Shown here piece after piece: positions 1-9,305 of a stretch of 64,000 nt of DNA; position 1 is the stretch's first letter; each line of letters opens with the position of its first letter. Source of the stretch: Candidatus Lutibacillus vidarii (GTDB lineage: Bacteria > Actinomycetota > Actinomycetes > Actinomycetales > Dermatophilaceae); NCBI GenBank assembly GCA_016717165.1, contig JADKGA010000003.1, positions 1 to 64,000 on the forward strand, read 5' to 3'. The position numbers and the translations under genes were made by a program. The notes beneath the pieces were generated by a model that ran no database searches, was not told the DNA's origin, and saw only the letters and a list, made by a program, of their open reading frames with translations.

Positions 1-1367
1 GGCGGCCGTGAAGCCCTGGGTGAGGTCGGCGAGGATGTCGTCGATGTGCCGTCGATGCCGACGGCCAACCGACCGGCAGGCCAGAGCCAGCGCCGGCGGA
101 GAGCTGGTCGGCGTCCCCACCTGCGAGTGCGTCGTCGACGCCGGGTGGATGACCAGCGAACGGACGTCACCGATGTTCGCCGTCACGTGCGAGTGCAGGT
201 GAGCGCCTCGACGAAGGCCTGCCCGCCCTGACACCCCGGCGATCTCTGGAAGGCCAGCACTGCGCCGGAGCCCCGGGCAGTACTTCTGCGCCTTCTCGTA
301 CTGGTCGCTCGACGGCAGCGAGGCCCACCGCACCGACTCCACCTGGGGGTGCCCGGCGAGGAAGTCGGCGACCCCGCGGGTGTTCTCCAGGTGCCGGTCG
401 ATCCGCAGCGACAAGGTCTCGATGCCCTGCGAGATGAGGAAGGCGCTGGAACGGCGAAGCCGCCGGACCGAGGCTTTCTTCCGCGCAGCGGCTGCACCTG
501 AGCCTTGAGGAGGAACGCCAGGTTGGCCCCGGAGCGCCCCGCCCACCCCGAGGTCCCGAGCGAAGACGAGCCCGTGGTAGCTCTCTCCGGGGTGTTGTAG
601 TTCGGGTAATCTCTCCGGGTCCGCCCCGAAGCCGAAGGTCCCGCCGTCGACGATGACCCCCGCGATCGAGGTCCCGTGGCCGCCGAGGTACTTCGTCGCG
701 GAGTGGACGACGATGTCGGCGCCCCACTTCAGCGGCTGGATGAGGTATGGCGTGGCGATGGTGTTGTCGACGACCAGCGGCACCCCGGCCGCATGGGCGA
801 CTCCGGCGATGCCCTCGATGTCGAGGACCTCTACCTTGGCGTTGGCGATCGTCTCGGCGAAGAAGTGCTTGGTGTTGGGCCTGACCGCCGCCTCCCACGA
901 GGCGAGGTCGTTGGGGTTCTCCACGAGGCTCACGTCGATGCCGTACTTGGGCAGGGTGAACTTCAGCAGGCTGAAGGTCCCGCCATACAGCGACGGGGAC
1001 GCGACGACGTGCGAGCCGGCCTCGGCGATATTGGAGGATCGCCAGCGTCTCGGCCGCCTGGCCGGAGGAGACGAGCAGCGCCCCGACCCCGCCCCTCGAG
1101 CGAGGCGATCTGCCGCTCGACGACGTCGGTCGTCGGGTTCATGAGACGGGTGTAGATATTGCCGAACCTCCTTGAGCGCGAAAACAGGTTTGCCGCGTGG
1201 TTGGTGTCCTTGAAGACATAGGACGTCGTCTGGTAGATCGGCAAGGCGCGGGGCCGGTGGCCGGGCCGGCTCGCCCGGCTGGCGTGGATCTGGCGGGCCC
1301 CGTAGGCCCAGTTCTCGCCTGGCGTCAGTTCGTCCTCAGGTATGACGGCGCCGCCTCGCAGCGACAC
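1..1367 (-). pseudogene. metY: O-acetylhomoserine sulfhydrylase-type PLP enzyme, partial and frameshifted as sequenced
   Basis: Translated pieces in all three minus-strand frames join into one Cys/Met-metabolism PLP enzyme that makes homocysteine from O-acetylhomoserine and sulfide. The N-terminus reads RQIHASRASRPGHRPRALPI then YQTTSYVFKDTNHAANLFSR and NIYTRLMNPTTDVVERQIAS; further frames give a stretch like VVDNTIATPYLIQPLKWGAD and the lysine segment HSATKYLGGHGTS. The last visible residues (ADLTQGFTAA) touch the left edge, so the stop lies outside. At least four reading-frame breaks occur, for example extra bases near 1100 and 1040 and a missing base near 590. Only one to a few bases are involved each time and the residues on both sides match the family, so sequencing error is likelier than decay. 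The start used is GTG at 1367; it is uncertain. A SAM riboswitch lies upstream, which supports the methionine-pathway role. Confidence 0.85.
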
Positions 1368-1429
1368 TGGGTGCCGGAAAGCGGAGCTAGGGATGAGCCC
1401 CGCGCTTGCCCGTCACGCGTCTGACGTGG

Positions 1430-1516
1430 ACGAGCCAGGTCCTCACCGGGGGCACCCCACCGCGGTGGAGGGTTGCCGACCAGCGAGCCGGGGCTTGACG
1501 CTGATGCTCTTGACCC
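1430..1516 (-). promoter_or_regulatory. SAM-IV-type S-adenosylmethionine riboswitch upstream of metY
   Basis: Read on the minus strand, this segment carries the SAM-IV/SAM-I family core: GGTCAAGAG, then GCGTCAAGCCCCGGCTCGC, TGGTCGGCAACCCTCC, CCGCGGTGGGGTGCC and a closing GGTGAGGACC. The GGCAACC block and the GC-rich P3/P4 arms are characteristic of actinobacterial SAM-IV aptamers. It lies about 65 bases upstream of the metY start on the same strand, so S-adenosylmethionine would be expected to shut down metY. The boundaries are by eye. A covariance-model search was not possible here. Confidence 0.8.
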
Positions 1517-1687
1517 AGCGGCGAGGCTATCGGGTCCGTCTCGGCGCTGGGGACGGCTGTCTCACGCTGCGGACGCCCGGATGAGCGCCGAGGGACAGCA
1601 GTCGGCCCGAGCCGGAGCACCTACCATGGCTGCAGACATCGTCGTCCGCGGGCCGCTGAGGCGTGGGCGCCATACCCAGGAGTCCCC

Positions 1688-3054
1688 ATGATCGACCGCA
1701 CCCGCCTCGCCGAGCTGACCACCCGCGAACAGGCGGCCTTCGCTCAGGCCCACCCGCGCTCGCACGCCGCCTACGCGCGGGCCAACCACCTCTTCGGCCG
1801 CGTCCCAATGACCTGGATGAACAAGAAGGCCGGCGGCTTCCCGCTCTACCTGGACTGCGCCCGCGGGAACCGGGTGTGGGATATCGACGGCAACGAGTAT
1901 GTCGACTTCGCGCTCGGCGACACCGGCGCCATGGCCGGGCACTCCCCGAGCCGGTCGTCGCGGCCGTGCGCCGCCGGATCGAGCAGCTCGGCGGCCTGAC
2001 GACGATGCTGCCGACCGAGGACGCCGAGTGGGTGGCCGAGGAGTTGAGCCGCCGGTTCGGGATGGACCCGTGGAGCTTCTCGCTCACCGCGACCGACGCG
2101 AACCGGTGGGCGATCCGGCTCGTCCGGCGATCACCGGGCGCCCGAAGATCCTCTTCAACAGCTACTGCTACCACGGCAGCGTCGACGAGTCGCTCATCGT
2201 CACCGGGCACTACGGCGAGGGTGTCCACCATGGCGAGGGCATGAGCCGGCCGGGCAATGTCGGCTCCCCCGTCGACGTCACGGTGACCAGCCGGGTCGCC
2301 GAGTTCAACGACGTCGCCGGCCTGGAGGCACAGCTGGCCAAGGGCGATGTCGCGCCGTCCTCATGGAGCCCGCCCTGACGAATATCGGCATCGTGCTCTC
2401 CGACCCGGGGTACCTCGACGCGGTCCGTGAGCTGACCAGCCGGTATGACGTCCTGCTCATCAACGACGAGACGCACACCTTCTCCGCCGGGCCCGGTGGT
2501 ATGACGCTGCGGGAGCGGCTCTCGCCCGACCTCGTCGTCATCGGCAAGGCCATCGGTGGCGGCATCCCGACCGGGGCGTACGGGCTCTCGCACGCCCTCG
2601 CCGAGCGGATCCTCGCCAGGACCGACCTCGACCTGGTCGACATGGGTGGGGTCGGTGGCACCCTCGCCGGCAACCCGCTGTCGGTCGCGGCGATGAGGGC
2701 GACCCTCGGCGAGGTCCTCACCGACGACGCCTTCACGACGATGATCGACACGGCGACGACCTTCACCACCGGGGTCCAGAAGCCTTCGACGCACACGCCC
2801 TGCCGTGGTCGATCAACCAGCTCGGCGCGCGCGCCGAGTACCGCTTCGCGTCGCCCTACCCGCGCACTGGCACCGACGCCGCCGGGGCCGCCGACGGTGA
2901 GCTCGAGGACTATCTCCACCTCTACCTGGCCAACCGCGGGATCCTCCTGACGCCCTTCCACAACATGGCGCTCATGTGCCCCACGACGACCACGGCCGAT
3001 GTCGACCGGCACCACGAGGCCTTCGAGGCGGCCATCGTCGAGCTGCTTGGCTGA
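1688..3054 (+). pseudogene. Class III PLP aminotransferase (glutamate-1-semialdehyde aminomutase-like), frameshifted as sequenced
   Basis: The protein begins MIDRTRLAELTTREQ at ATG 1688 and includes GGFPLYLDCARGNRVWDIDG and NEYVDFALGDTGAMAGHSP. The PLP-lysine segment is LVVIGKAIGGGIPTGAYGLS, preceded by LLINDETHTF, the aspartate/glutamate region that holds the pyridine ring. The reading frame breaks four times, near 1948, 2130, 2358 and 2782. Each break is mended by adding a single G or C in a short G/C run, for example CCCCGAG to CCCCGGAG. Four same-direction single-base losses in homopolymers point to sequencing error. The substrate is unknown; similarity to glutamate-1-semialdehyde aminomutase does not mean it serves heme synthesis. 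It is transcribed divergently from metY. Confidence 0.75.
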
Positions 3055-3143
3055 CTCGCGTTGAGGCCTCAGTGTGTCCTGATGGGACTCACGTCACATC
3101 ACGGGATATGTCATGGCTCAGTCATGCGGTCGTCACACAGCTG

Positions 3144-3190
3144 ATCGCTCGCTTCGCAGCGTACGTCCCACAAGCTGCGGGGCGAGCGAT
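3144..3190 (+). terminator. Long hairpin downstream of the aminotransferase
   Basis: Arms ATCGCTCGC (3144-3152) and GCGAGCGAT (3182-3190) pair perfectly. After a two-base internal loop, CGCAGC (3155-3160) pairs with GCTGCG (3174-3179), leaving a 13-base loop. It is 90 bases past the aminotransferase stop and could act as a terminator, although no T tract follows. The rest of 3055-3399 shows no convincing gene; it contains a short CTTCTCCCAGA direct repeat near 3210-3232. Confidence 0.5.
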
Positions 3191-3399
3191 AGCAATTCTC
3201 GGTCCCAGCCTTCTCCCAGACTTCTCCCAGATACAGCGCGTAGTGTTGGACGTACTCATGTTGCAGGCCACCCGCTCCTTCTCGGACGCGGCCGACCCTC
3301 TTTCGCACGGCGACGTCGAAGGCGTCGCGCCGGTCCGGTTGCCGCTGACCGCTGACGAGTCCGGGACCGCTGACGCCGCCGAGTCCCCGAGCCGCCGAC

Positions 3400-4731
3400 G
3401 TGCCGGAGGCGCGACCCACCGCTCGCCAGGCGGCGCGCCGGATCGTCCGCACCTTCTGGGCGGACCGGTACACCTGGCTCTACCGCCGCCGCAGTGCCAT
3501 TGCCGAGGCCCACGCGGAGGGCCGGCTCCAGCCGATGCTCAGCGGCATCCTCCGCGTCGCGGGCGCCTCCGGGGTCGCCTATGTCGCGTGCCAGAACCTG
3601 CTCCACGCCGCCCGGCCGGTCACCGGCGCTCTCACCGCCCTGCTCGTCGTCCAGGCCACCCTGACCGCCACCCTCGCGGTGGGCGCCCGGCGGGTCGCCG
3701 CCGTTGTCACGGGTGTGCTTATCGCGGTGGGGTTCTCGATCGTCGTCGGGTTCAGCGCGTGGTCACTCGCCGCGGTCGTCGCATCCTCGCTGCTCGTGGG
3801 GAAGGTCCTCAGCCTCCAGGAGGGCGAGCTCGAGGTCGCCGTCTCGGCGATGCTCATCCTCGCGGTGAGCGGGTCCGAGCAGGTCGCCGAGAGCCGGATC
3901 CTCGAGACCCTCGTCGGCGCGGCCGTCGGGGTCCTCGTCAATGTCGTCATGCCGCCCCGGCCGCGTGGTCGCGAGGCGGTCGCGGCCGTCCGGCGGGTCG
4001 GCAGCCAGCTCGCCGACGTCCTCGACTCGGCCGCAGAGCAGCTCGCCGGCCCGGTGCCGCCCGCGGACATCCGGCGGTGGTCCGAGCAGGTCCGCGCGGT
4101 GACCGTCGCGGCCGTCGAGGCGGACGACGCCATCGACGACCTGGTCCGGTCGCGGCGCCTCAACCCCTGGGCCATCTCCCGCGCCGACACCAGCGTCCCG
4201 CTGCGGCACGGCCTGACCACCCTCGAGCACGTCGCCGTCGCCACCCGTGGGCTGTTCGCCGCGATGGCCGACGACCTGCCAGAGCTCTCCCGCCTCGGGT
4301 CTGCGCGCCGCGCTCACCCCTCGGCCCGCGACCCCCAGACAGCGGAGGCCCAGCAGCTGCGCTCGGCCTTCGCTATGGTGCTCATCGACGCCGCCGACGG
4401 CGTTCGCGCCTACCGTGACCTTGTCGTCGCCGAGGCGAACCTCGAGGCCGCAGGCGTCTCGGCGTCCACCGCGCGCAGCCTGGTGAGCCTCGACCAGAGC
4501 CGCCAGCGGCTCTCCACCCTGCTCCTCGCCGACGTCAACAAGGCCATCTGGCTGGCCCGCACACCCGTCGTCGCCGGTGTCGAACGGCTGCTGCGCGAGC
4601 TCGACCCCAGCGACTGGGACGCCCGCCATGAGCGGTGGCGTTCCGAGCAGGAAGCCAAGGCCACCCCTCTGGCGGACGCGATGACCCGGCTGCGCGAGTC
4701 GCCGCTGCCCGCCTGGATGTTCCGCGACTGA
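3400..4731 (+). CDS. FUSC/aromatic acid exporter-like membrane protein
   Basis: The 443-residue protein has a cluster of hydrophobic helices at about residues 50-185 (for example GALTALLVVQATLTATLAVG, VAAVVTGVLIAVGFSIVVGF and LVGAAVGVLVNVVM) followed by a long soluble alpha-helical C-terminal half. This matches the FUSC-like/aromatic acid exporter family, inner-membrane proteins proposed to export aromatic or other organic acids. The start used is GTG at 3400; the frame stays open upstream, so a slightly longer N-terminus is possible. It stands alone on the plus strand and the substrate cannot be inferred. Confidence 0.75.
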   Translation: MPEARPTARQAARRIVRTFWADRYTWLYRRRSAIAEAHAEGRLQPMLSGILRVAGASGVAYVACQNLLHAARPVTGALTALLVVQATLTATLAVGARRVAAVVTGVLIAVGFSIVVGFSAWSLAAVVASSLLVGKVLSLQEGELEVAVSAMLILAVSGSEQVAESRILETLVGAAVGVLVNVVMPPRPRGREAVAAVRRVGSQLADVLDSAAEQLAGPVPPADIRRWSEQVRAVTVAAVEADDAIDDLVRSRRLNPWAISRADTSVPLRHGLTTLEHVAVATRGLFAAMADDLPELSRLGSARRAHPSARDPQTAEAQQLRSAFAMVLIDAADGVRAYRDLVVAEANLEAAGVSASTARSLVSLDQSRQRLSTLLLADVNKAIWLARTPVVAGVERLLRELDPSDWDARHERWRSEQEAKATPLADAMTRLRESPLPAWMFRD

Positions 4732-4799
4732 CCCGTCCAGATGTTCGCGCGACTCACCCGTCGGGCACCCGCCGACGGAGCGCGTGTGAGACTAGGCCC

Positions 4800-5240
4800 A
4801 TGTCGATCAGCGGAGACTATGCCCCGAGCCCGACCGCCTGGGTGCGCGACCAGGTCGAGGCCATCGAAGCCACCGGTGACACCCGTTCGGTGCACATCAT
4901 GGACCGACCGGTGGTCCTGCTGACGATGCTCGGCGCCCGGTCCGGCAAGGTGCGCAAAGTCCCGCTCATGCGGGTCGAGCACGACGGTCGGTATGCCGCC
5001 GTGGCGTCGAAGGGCGGGGCACCGGAACACCCCACGTGGTACGCCAACCTCGTCGCCAACCCGGTCATCGACCTCATGGACGGCACCCGGACGACCCCGA
5101 TGCGGGCCCGCGAGCTCAGCGGCGAGGAACGGGACCAGTGGTGGGTCAGGGCGGTTGCGGCATACCCCCCGTATGCCGACTACCAGGCCCGGACCGAGCG
5201 GACCATCCCGCTGTTCGTCCTCGAGCCGGTCACCGACTGA
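4800..5240 (+). CDS. DDN-type deazaflavin (F420)-dependent nitroreductase family protein
   Basis: The 146-residue single-domain protein begins MSISGDYAPSPTAWVRDQVE and contains RSVHIMDRPVVLLTMLGARS, GKVRKVPLMRVEHDGRYAAV and PTWYANLVANPVIDLMDG. These are hallmarks of the DDN/AclJ family of split-beta-barrel proteins that bind coenzyme F420 and reduce nitroimidazoles, quinones or other acceptors. The start is ATG at 4800; the same frame stays open upstream to about 4635, but that extension looks non-coding. Its end overlaps the end of the convergent membrane-protein gene by about ten bases. The physiological substrate is unknown. Confidence 0.88.
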   Translation: MSISGDYAPSPTAWVRDQVEAIEATGDTRSVHIMDRPVVLLTMLGARSGKVRKVPLMRVEHDGRYAAVASKGGAPEHPTWYANLVANPVIDLMDGTRTTPMRARELSGEERDQWWVRAVAAYPPYADYQARTERTIPLFVLEPVTD

Positions 5241-5622
5241 CCCGGCGCAGCCACCACAGGCCGACGACCGGCAGGACCAGCGGAACATACCCGTAGCCAG
5301 AACCGAAATGTGACCACACGGTCTTGTCCGGGAACAGGCTCGGTACGAGGTAGGACACCAGGCCGACGACGAGCACCCCGACGAGCTCAACCGAGATCGC
5401 CACCGTGGCGATCTTGCGCCACCGGTCCCCGCCCTTGACCAGAGCGACGGTCGCGAGGACGTAGATCAGCGCCGCCAGGGCGGAGAGTGTGTAGGCCAAC
5501 GGGGCCTTCGAGAAGCCCGCAATGACCTGGTAGGTCGCCCGGCCGGTGGCCGCGAGGGCGAAGACGGCATACCCGCCGGTCAGCAGGCGACCCGGGCCCG
5601 CGCCGAGCTCGCGGTCAGGCAT
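5230..5622 (-). CDS. Small membrane protein, second gene of a two-gene unit
   Basis: The 130-residue protein starts MPDRELGAGPGRLLTGGYAV and has about four hydrophobic segments: YAVFALAATGRATYQVIAGF, AYTLSALAALIYVLATVALV, IATVAISVELVGVLVVGLVS and YVPLVLPVVGLWWL. ATG at 5622 lies within the end of the upstream gene (eight-base overlap), which indicates translational coupling. It looks like a conserved actinobacterial integral membrane protein of unknown function; I do not recognise a named family. Confidence 0.7.
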   Translation of the reverse strand: MPDRELGAGPGRLLTGGYAVFALAATGRATYQVIAGFSKAPLAYTLSALAALIYVLATVALVKGGDRWRKIATVAISVELVGVLVVGLVSYLVPSLFPDKTVWSHFGSGYGYVPLVLPVVGLWWLRRVSR

Positions 5623-5977
5623 ACGGACCCCAGATCTGGACGAGCCGCGCGACGAAGACCGCGACGACGGCAGCGGCGGCGAGGACGACCGCCATACCGA
5701 AGCGCGACTTCTCCTTGATGGCGAGCAAGACCGCGCCCGGAACGACGAGCGGGACGCTGAGCAGGTAGGCGAAGAAGACGCCCTTCTCCCAGTTGCCCGA
5801 CCGCCCAGCACCCTGGGCGATCCCGGTGACGACCTGGACGAGCAGCGCCAGCTCGAGGAGAGCGGCGACGAGGAGCACGCGGTCGTCGATCAGGGCGTCG
5901 CGGACGAGGTAGGCGAGGGCGATCGCGGCGAGCATGCCGCAGCCGACATAGAGGACGAGGGAGAGCGGGGCGACCAC
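5615..5977 (-). CDS. Small membrane protein, first gene of a two-gene unit
   Basis: The 120-residue protein begins MVAPLSLVLYVGCGMLAAIA and has about four transmembrane segments (LVLYVGCGMLAAIALAYLV, LLVAALLELALLVQVVTGIA, FFAYLLSVPLVVPGAVLLAI and MAVVLAAAAVVAVFVARLV). Its last codons overlap the next membrane gene by eight bases, so the two are probably made together. No enzymatic motif is visible and the function is unknown. Confidence 0.7.
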   Translation of the reverse strand: MVAPLSLVLYVGCGMLAAIALAYLVRDALIDDRVLLVAALLELALLVQVVTGIAQGAGRSGNWEKGVFFAYLLSVPLVVPGAVLLAIKEKSRFGMAVVLAAAAVVAVFVARLVQIWGPYA

Positions 5978-6218
5978 GCCCCAACCCTAGACCGCGCGCG
6001 AGCGAGATATGGGCGACGACCCGGCAGCGCCAGGCGACGAGAGCTCGTTCCGGACCTTCGTGCAGCGCCCGCCCGTCACGTCCTACGTCGGTATGAGCCT
6101 GGCGGTGTCCGTTCTGCCAGGTCGTCGCGACCTTTGTTCTTTCACACCCGAGTCAACATGAGGCACTTCGCATGTGACGACGACCCGACCGACGAATGAC
6201 GAGGTGGTGAACCTCAGC

Positions 6219-7507
6219 TCACGAGCCGGTCAAGTCGGCGTCCTGCCGACCAGGCTCGGCGGTGCTCCATGCGTGAACGCGGTGGTGCCGCGCGCCCGCC
6301 CGGGCCTGGTCGTCATACCGTCGCCAGGCCGCACGCAGCCAGCGCGGGCGAGTGTCCCGCTCCCCCAGCTCGGCGAGGAGGGCCGCGTGCCAGCGCGCCT
6401 CGATCTCGGCGGCTTCGGCGAAGGCGGCCGCGGTCGGCGGCGGGTCGGCGAGCCACCTCGCCTCCACCTCGTCGCGCTCGGGAGCAACGACGGCGTATGC
6501 CGCCGACCAGTCCCGCAGCGCGCTCCGGTGGACCCGCTCATGACGCCACCACAGCGTCTCGGGGTCGTCGACATTGGACGGCAGGTGGCCGAGGTCGACC
6601 GGCTTGCCATGACGAACCGGCTTGAACAGCGAGAACGCCGGTTCGGCGGTCGCGGTGACCCAGTGCAGGGGGCTGCCGCGGCGCAGGTCGGAGACCCAGG
6701 AGGACACCGTCTGACTGGAGGCGACAGCGCCCCGGCATGCATGTTCGGCGCGCCCATCGCGCCGGAGACACGCGACCAGGTCGGCCCGGCGCTCGGGTCG
6801 CTGCCCCCGTTCGAGCGGAGCATCGCCATGAGGTCGGCGGGTGTCCGGGCGGCGCGGGCCGCGGCCGCCGTCTGGGCCTGCCGGGTGTCGGCGCGGGCGA
6901 CCGCGGTGCGCAGCGGGTCGCGGTGGGCCTCGGCGAAGTCGGCGATCGTCAGCGCGTTGGAGATCGACCGCCCCCGCCCTGCCACCTCCTCGACCGCATA
7001 GGTCCGGCCCGCGGTCTCCAGGACGGTCGCGCCGCTCGGGTCGGCGATGAGGAAGCTGTTGTCGTAGGTGAACGAGGGCTTCTCGTGGCTGCACGGGCCG
7101 TCCTGGCCGTAGCGCTCGAGCAGCCCGACGATGACCTGGACCGCGTCGCGCCTCGTGGCCGCGCGCTCCAGGGCCAGGCGGAGCAGGTCCATCCCGATCA
7201 GGCCGGGCTCGTCGCCGCGGCGGGCCTTGCCGATCGCCTTGCGGGTGAAGACGGCCTCGTTGCCGATGACCAGGCCGTGCTCGTTCGCGCCCATCTCGGC
7301 ACCCCACATCCACCACGGCCGGGACAGCACGGTGGCGAAGGTCGAGGGGCTCTGCGGGATGGCCCGATGGGTGACGGTGACGCTCGCGCCGGGCACGTGG
7401 ACCGCCGCCGGATGCCACTGGAGGACCTGGGCCTCGTTGGGGTCGCGGTCGCTGTTCTTGGCGAACAGCACGCCCCCATCGGTCAGCGTCACGGCGGTGT
7501 CACACAC
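6219..7507 (-). pseudogene. Secernin/C69-family peptidase, one frameshift as sequenced
   Basis: Starting at GTG 7507 the protein reads VCDTAVTLTDGGVLFAKNSD, the N-terminal nucleophile Cys2 motif of C69 dipeptidase/secernin Ntn hydrolases. It continues with WWMWGAEMGANEHGLVIGNE and GLIGMDLLRLALERA. At about 6735 the frame changes: the segment ending PNMHAG continues in the next frame as AVASSQTVSSWVSDLRRGSP and ends at 6219. Adding one G to the GGGG run there restores an intact protein of about 430 residues. The break is likely a homopolymer sequencing error. The family cleaves peptides or hydrolyses amides; the substrate is not deducible. It is divergent from the next gene with about 90 bases between starts. 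Confidence 0.8.
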
Positions 7508-7596
7508 CAGCCCAGGGTATGTCGCCCCGCTCTCCCCGCAACAACGCAGCGCGCGGCGCGCCCTGGGCCGGGTGGGTGCCTGGGTACGCTGCTCAC

Positions 7597-8391
7597 GTGG
7601 TCGACGACCGCTCGGCATCGCTGCGCACTGCAGCGGTGACCGCCCTGCTGGCCCAGTTCGCCGACATCCTCGGCGAGCTCTACGAGCGCGGCGTCGTCCG
7701 CACCCGCAACACCCCCGCCGGTGATCTCGCCGAGCTGCTCGTCGCGCGGGCCTACAACGGCCGGCTCGCGGCACCCAGCGGCGTCGGCTGGGACGTCTGG
7801 GCCGGTGACGGCCGCCGGATCGAGGTTGCCTGCCGCGTCGTCCAACCCCGCTTCCGGCCCAGCGAGTCGTACGCCCCCTTCCGCAGCTGGGAGTTCGACG
7901 CGTGCGTCTTCGTCCAGCTCGACCCCGCCTCGTATGCCGTCCGCTCGGCGGTCGAGCTGCCGGTGGCCACCGTGCAGGCGATCTCGGCCCACAGCGAGTG
8001 GGCCGCCGGGCACCGCGTGAGGGTGGCTCAGGACCTCAGCGTCGCCGAGGGCGCTCGCGACGTGACCGCCCGGTTGCGCGCCGCACTCGTGGAGCTCGAC
8101 CGGGTCCGCCGCCCCGATCCAGGGCTGCAGGAGGCGCTCCCGTTCGACGCGGTCGAGCTCACCGTCGTCCCGCCGCATCCGGAGGTCGAGCCGACGGGAA
8201 CCTGCTTCTGCGGGTGCGGCGAGCCCACCGCGGACGGCCGACACTTCCTCACCTCGCACGACCGCAAGGCCGAGGCTGCGGTGATCCGGGAGCACTACGG
8301 CTCGATCGCCGCCTTCGTGGCGGCCCACCGCGCGGTGCCCCCGATGTCCCAGGCCTCGGCCCGGTCTGTTGCGATCAAGGAGACCTCATAG
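7597..8391 (+). CDS. Uncharacterised protein with DUF6998-like domain and C-terminal Cys-rich motif
   Basis: The N-terminal half contains RTRNTPAGDLAELLVARAYN and GWDVWAGDGRRIEVACRVV, resembling the restriction-endonuclease-like DUF6998 fold, in which an E...D...ExK-type core is expected; here the usual lysine region reads EVACR, so catalysis is doubtful. The C-terminus (residues about 205-250) has a CFCGCGEP cluster followed by HFLTSHDRKAEAAVIREHYG, possibly a small metal-binding motif. GTG at 7597 is chosen because upstream residues (from 7519) look non-coding. The protein is 264 residues. The function is unknown and the family assignment is tentative. Confidence 0.55.
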   Translation: MVDDRSASLRTAAVTALLAQFADILGELYERGVVRTRNTPAGDLAELLVARAYNGRLAAPSGVGWDVWAGDGRRIEVACRVVQPRFRPSESYAPFRSWEFDACVFVQLDPASYAVRSAVELPVATVQAISAHSEWAAGHRVRVAQDLSVAEGARDVTARLRAALVELDRVRRPDPGLQEALPFDAVELTVVPPHPEVEPTGTCFCGCGEPTADGRHFLTSHDRKAEAAVIREHYGSIAAFVAAHRAVPPMSQASARSVAIKETS

Positions 8392-8392
8392 C

Positions 8393-8832
8393 GTGAGAGA
8401 GAGGGCGGTCGGGATGCTGATGAGTCAGGACGGAATGCCGTCGCGTCGAGAGCGCAGATGCGGCGCGGACACCCCGCGTCGGGCACCTCGCAGACGCACG
8501 ACAACCACGCTGGCCTGGGCGCTGCTTGTCGGTGTGATGCTTCTCGGGGCTGCAGGCTGCGCTGCCGGACCCGGGGTCGCGGCGGGCGTGGACGCTGCCG
8601 GCCTGGCCGGCTTCTGGCAGGGGTGTGGCACGGGCTGATCTCGCCGATCAGCTTCCTCGTGTCCCTCTTCACCGACTCGGTATCGGTCTACGAGGTCCAC
8701 AACAACGGCAACTGGTATGACGCCGGCTTCATGGTCGGCATCTCCACGGTCTTCTCCTCCAGCGCCCGCAGCGGCGTGGTGGCACAGCGCCGTCGCGACG
8801 ACCGCCGGCGTGCCAAGGGCAGCAGCCACTAG
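8393..8832 (+). pseudogene. Small lipoprotein-like membrane protein, one frameshift as sequenced
   Basis: The first part contains a basic leader and the lipobox-like segment LAWALLVGVMLLGAAGCAAG, then AGLAGFWQG. The continuation is in the next frame: WHGLISPISFLVSLFTDSVS, VYEVHNNGNWYDAGFMVGIS and a basic tail ending AKGSSH. Adding one G to the GGGG run at about 8622 joins them into a protein of about 145 residues like the common actinobacterial 'GFWxGxWHG...EVHNNGxWYDxGF' small membrane protein. The start (GTG 8393 or a downstream ATG) is uncertain. It begins one base after the upstream stop. Function unknown. Confidence 0.6.
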
Positions 8833-8952
8833 CAGGGCGCGACCGAGAGAGCCTCGGCTGTGAGGGGATGCATTGGCCCTCCGCCCCGGGCCTGGAGACG
8901 TCGAGCGGACCACTTCTCCCTAGCCAGTCGCCGACACCGGCCGGGGGATGGG

Positions 8953-9210
8953 TCAGCCGGCGGCGACCAGCGAGTCGACCGTCTCGATGTACTCGGCCTC
9001 GGCGTCCTCCATCGAGGAGCCCTCGAGGGCGGCCCAGGCGTCATACTTCGCCCGTCCGACGAAGTCCATCATCCCGGGGCGCTTGCCGGTGACGTCACCG
9101 ACGGTGGCCTGCTTGTAGAGGGCGTAGAGGCGCAGCTTCGTCTCGTTGCCCGGGTCCTTCCTCAGCGTCCCGACCGCAGCGACCGCGGCCTCGAACTCGG
9201 CACTGGCCAT
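8953..9210 (-). CDS. Acyl-CoA-binding protein
   Basis: The 85-residue protein matches the four-helix ACBP family along its length: MASAEFEAAVAAVGTLRK, LRLYALYKQATVGDVTGKRP and GMMDFVGRAKYDAWAALEG. The YKQATVGD and KYDAW motifs hold the adenine and phosphate groups of the acyl-CoA. ATG at 9210 is preferred to ATG at 9219 because an AGAGAGG ribosome-binding site sits directly before 9219, at proper distance only for the downstream ATG. It acts as a cytosolic carrier and buffer of acyl-CoA esters. ACBPs are uncommon in bacteria but recur in Actinobacteria. Confidence 0.93.
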   Translation of the reverse strand: MASAEFEAAVAAVGTLRKDPGNETKLRLYALYKQATVGDVTGKRPGMMDFVGRAKYDAWAALEGSSMEDAEAEYIETVDSLVAAG

Positions 9211-9305
9211 CGTTGGCATCCTCTCTGGATGGGCGACCTCGTGGACGCCACGCTATCGGGTGTCGGCCCGCCCGCGCGGATCCCTACCGCTGATGCCTGA
9301 CCCGC

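Noticed and set aside
2976..4418. 480-codon open frame overlapping the FUSC gene
   Set aside because: Arg/Pro/Gly-rich out-of-frame translation across a clear membrane-protein gene. A short natural-looking stretch near 3258-3390 was considered but no family was seen.
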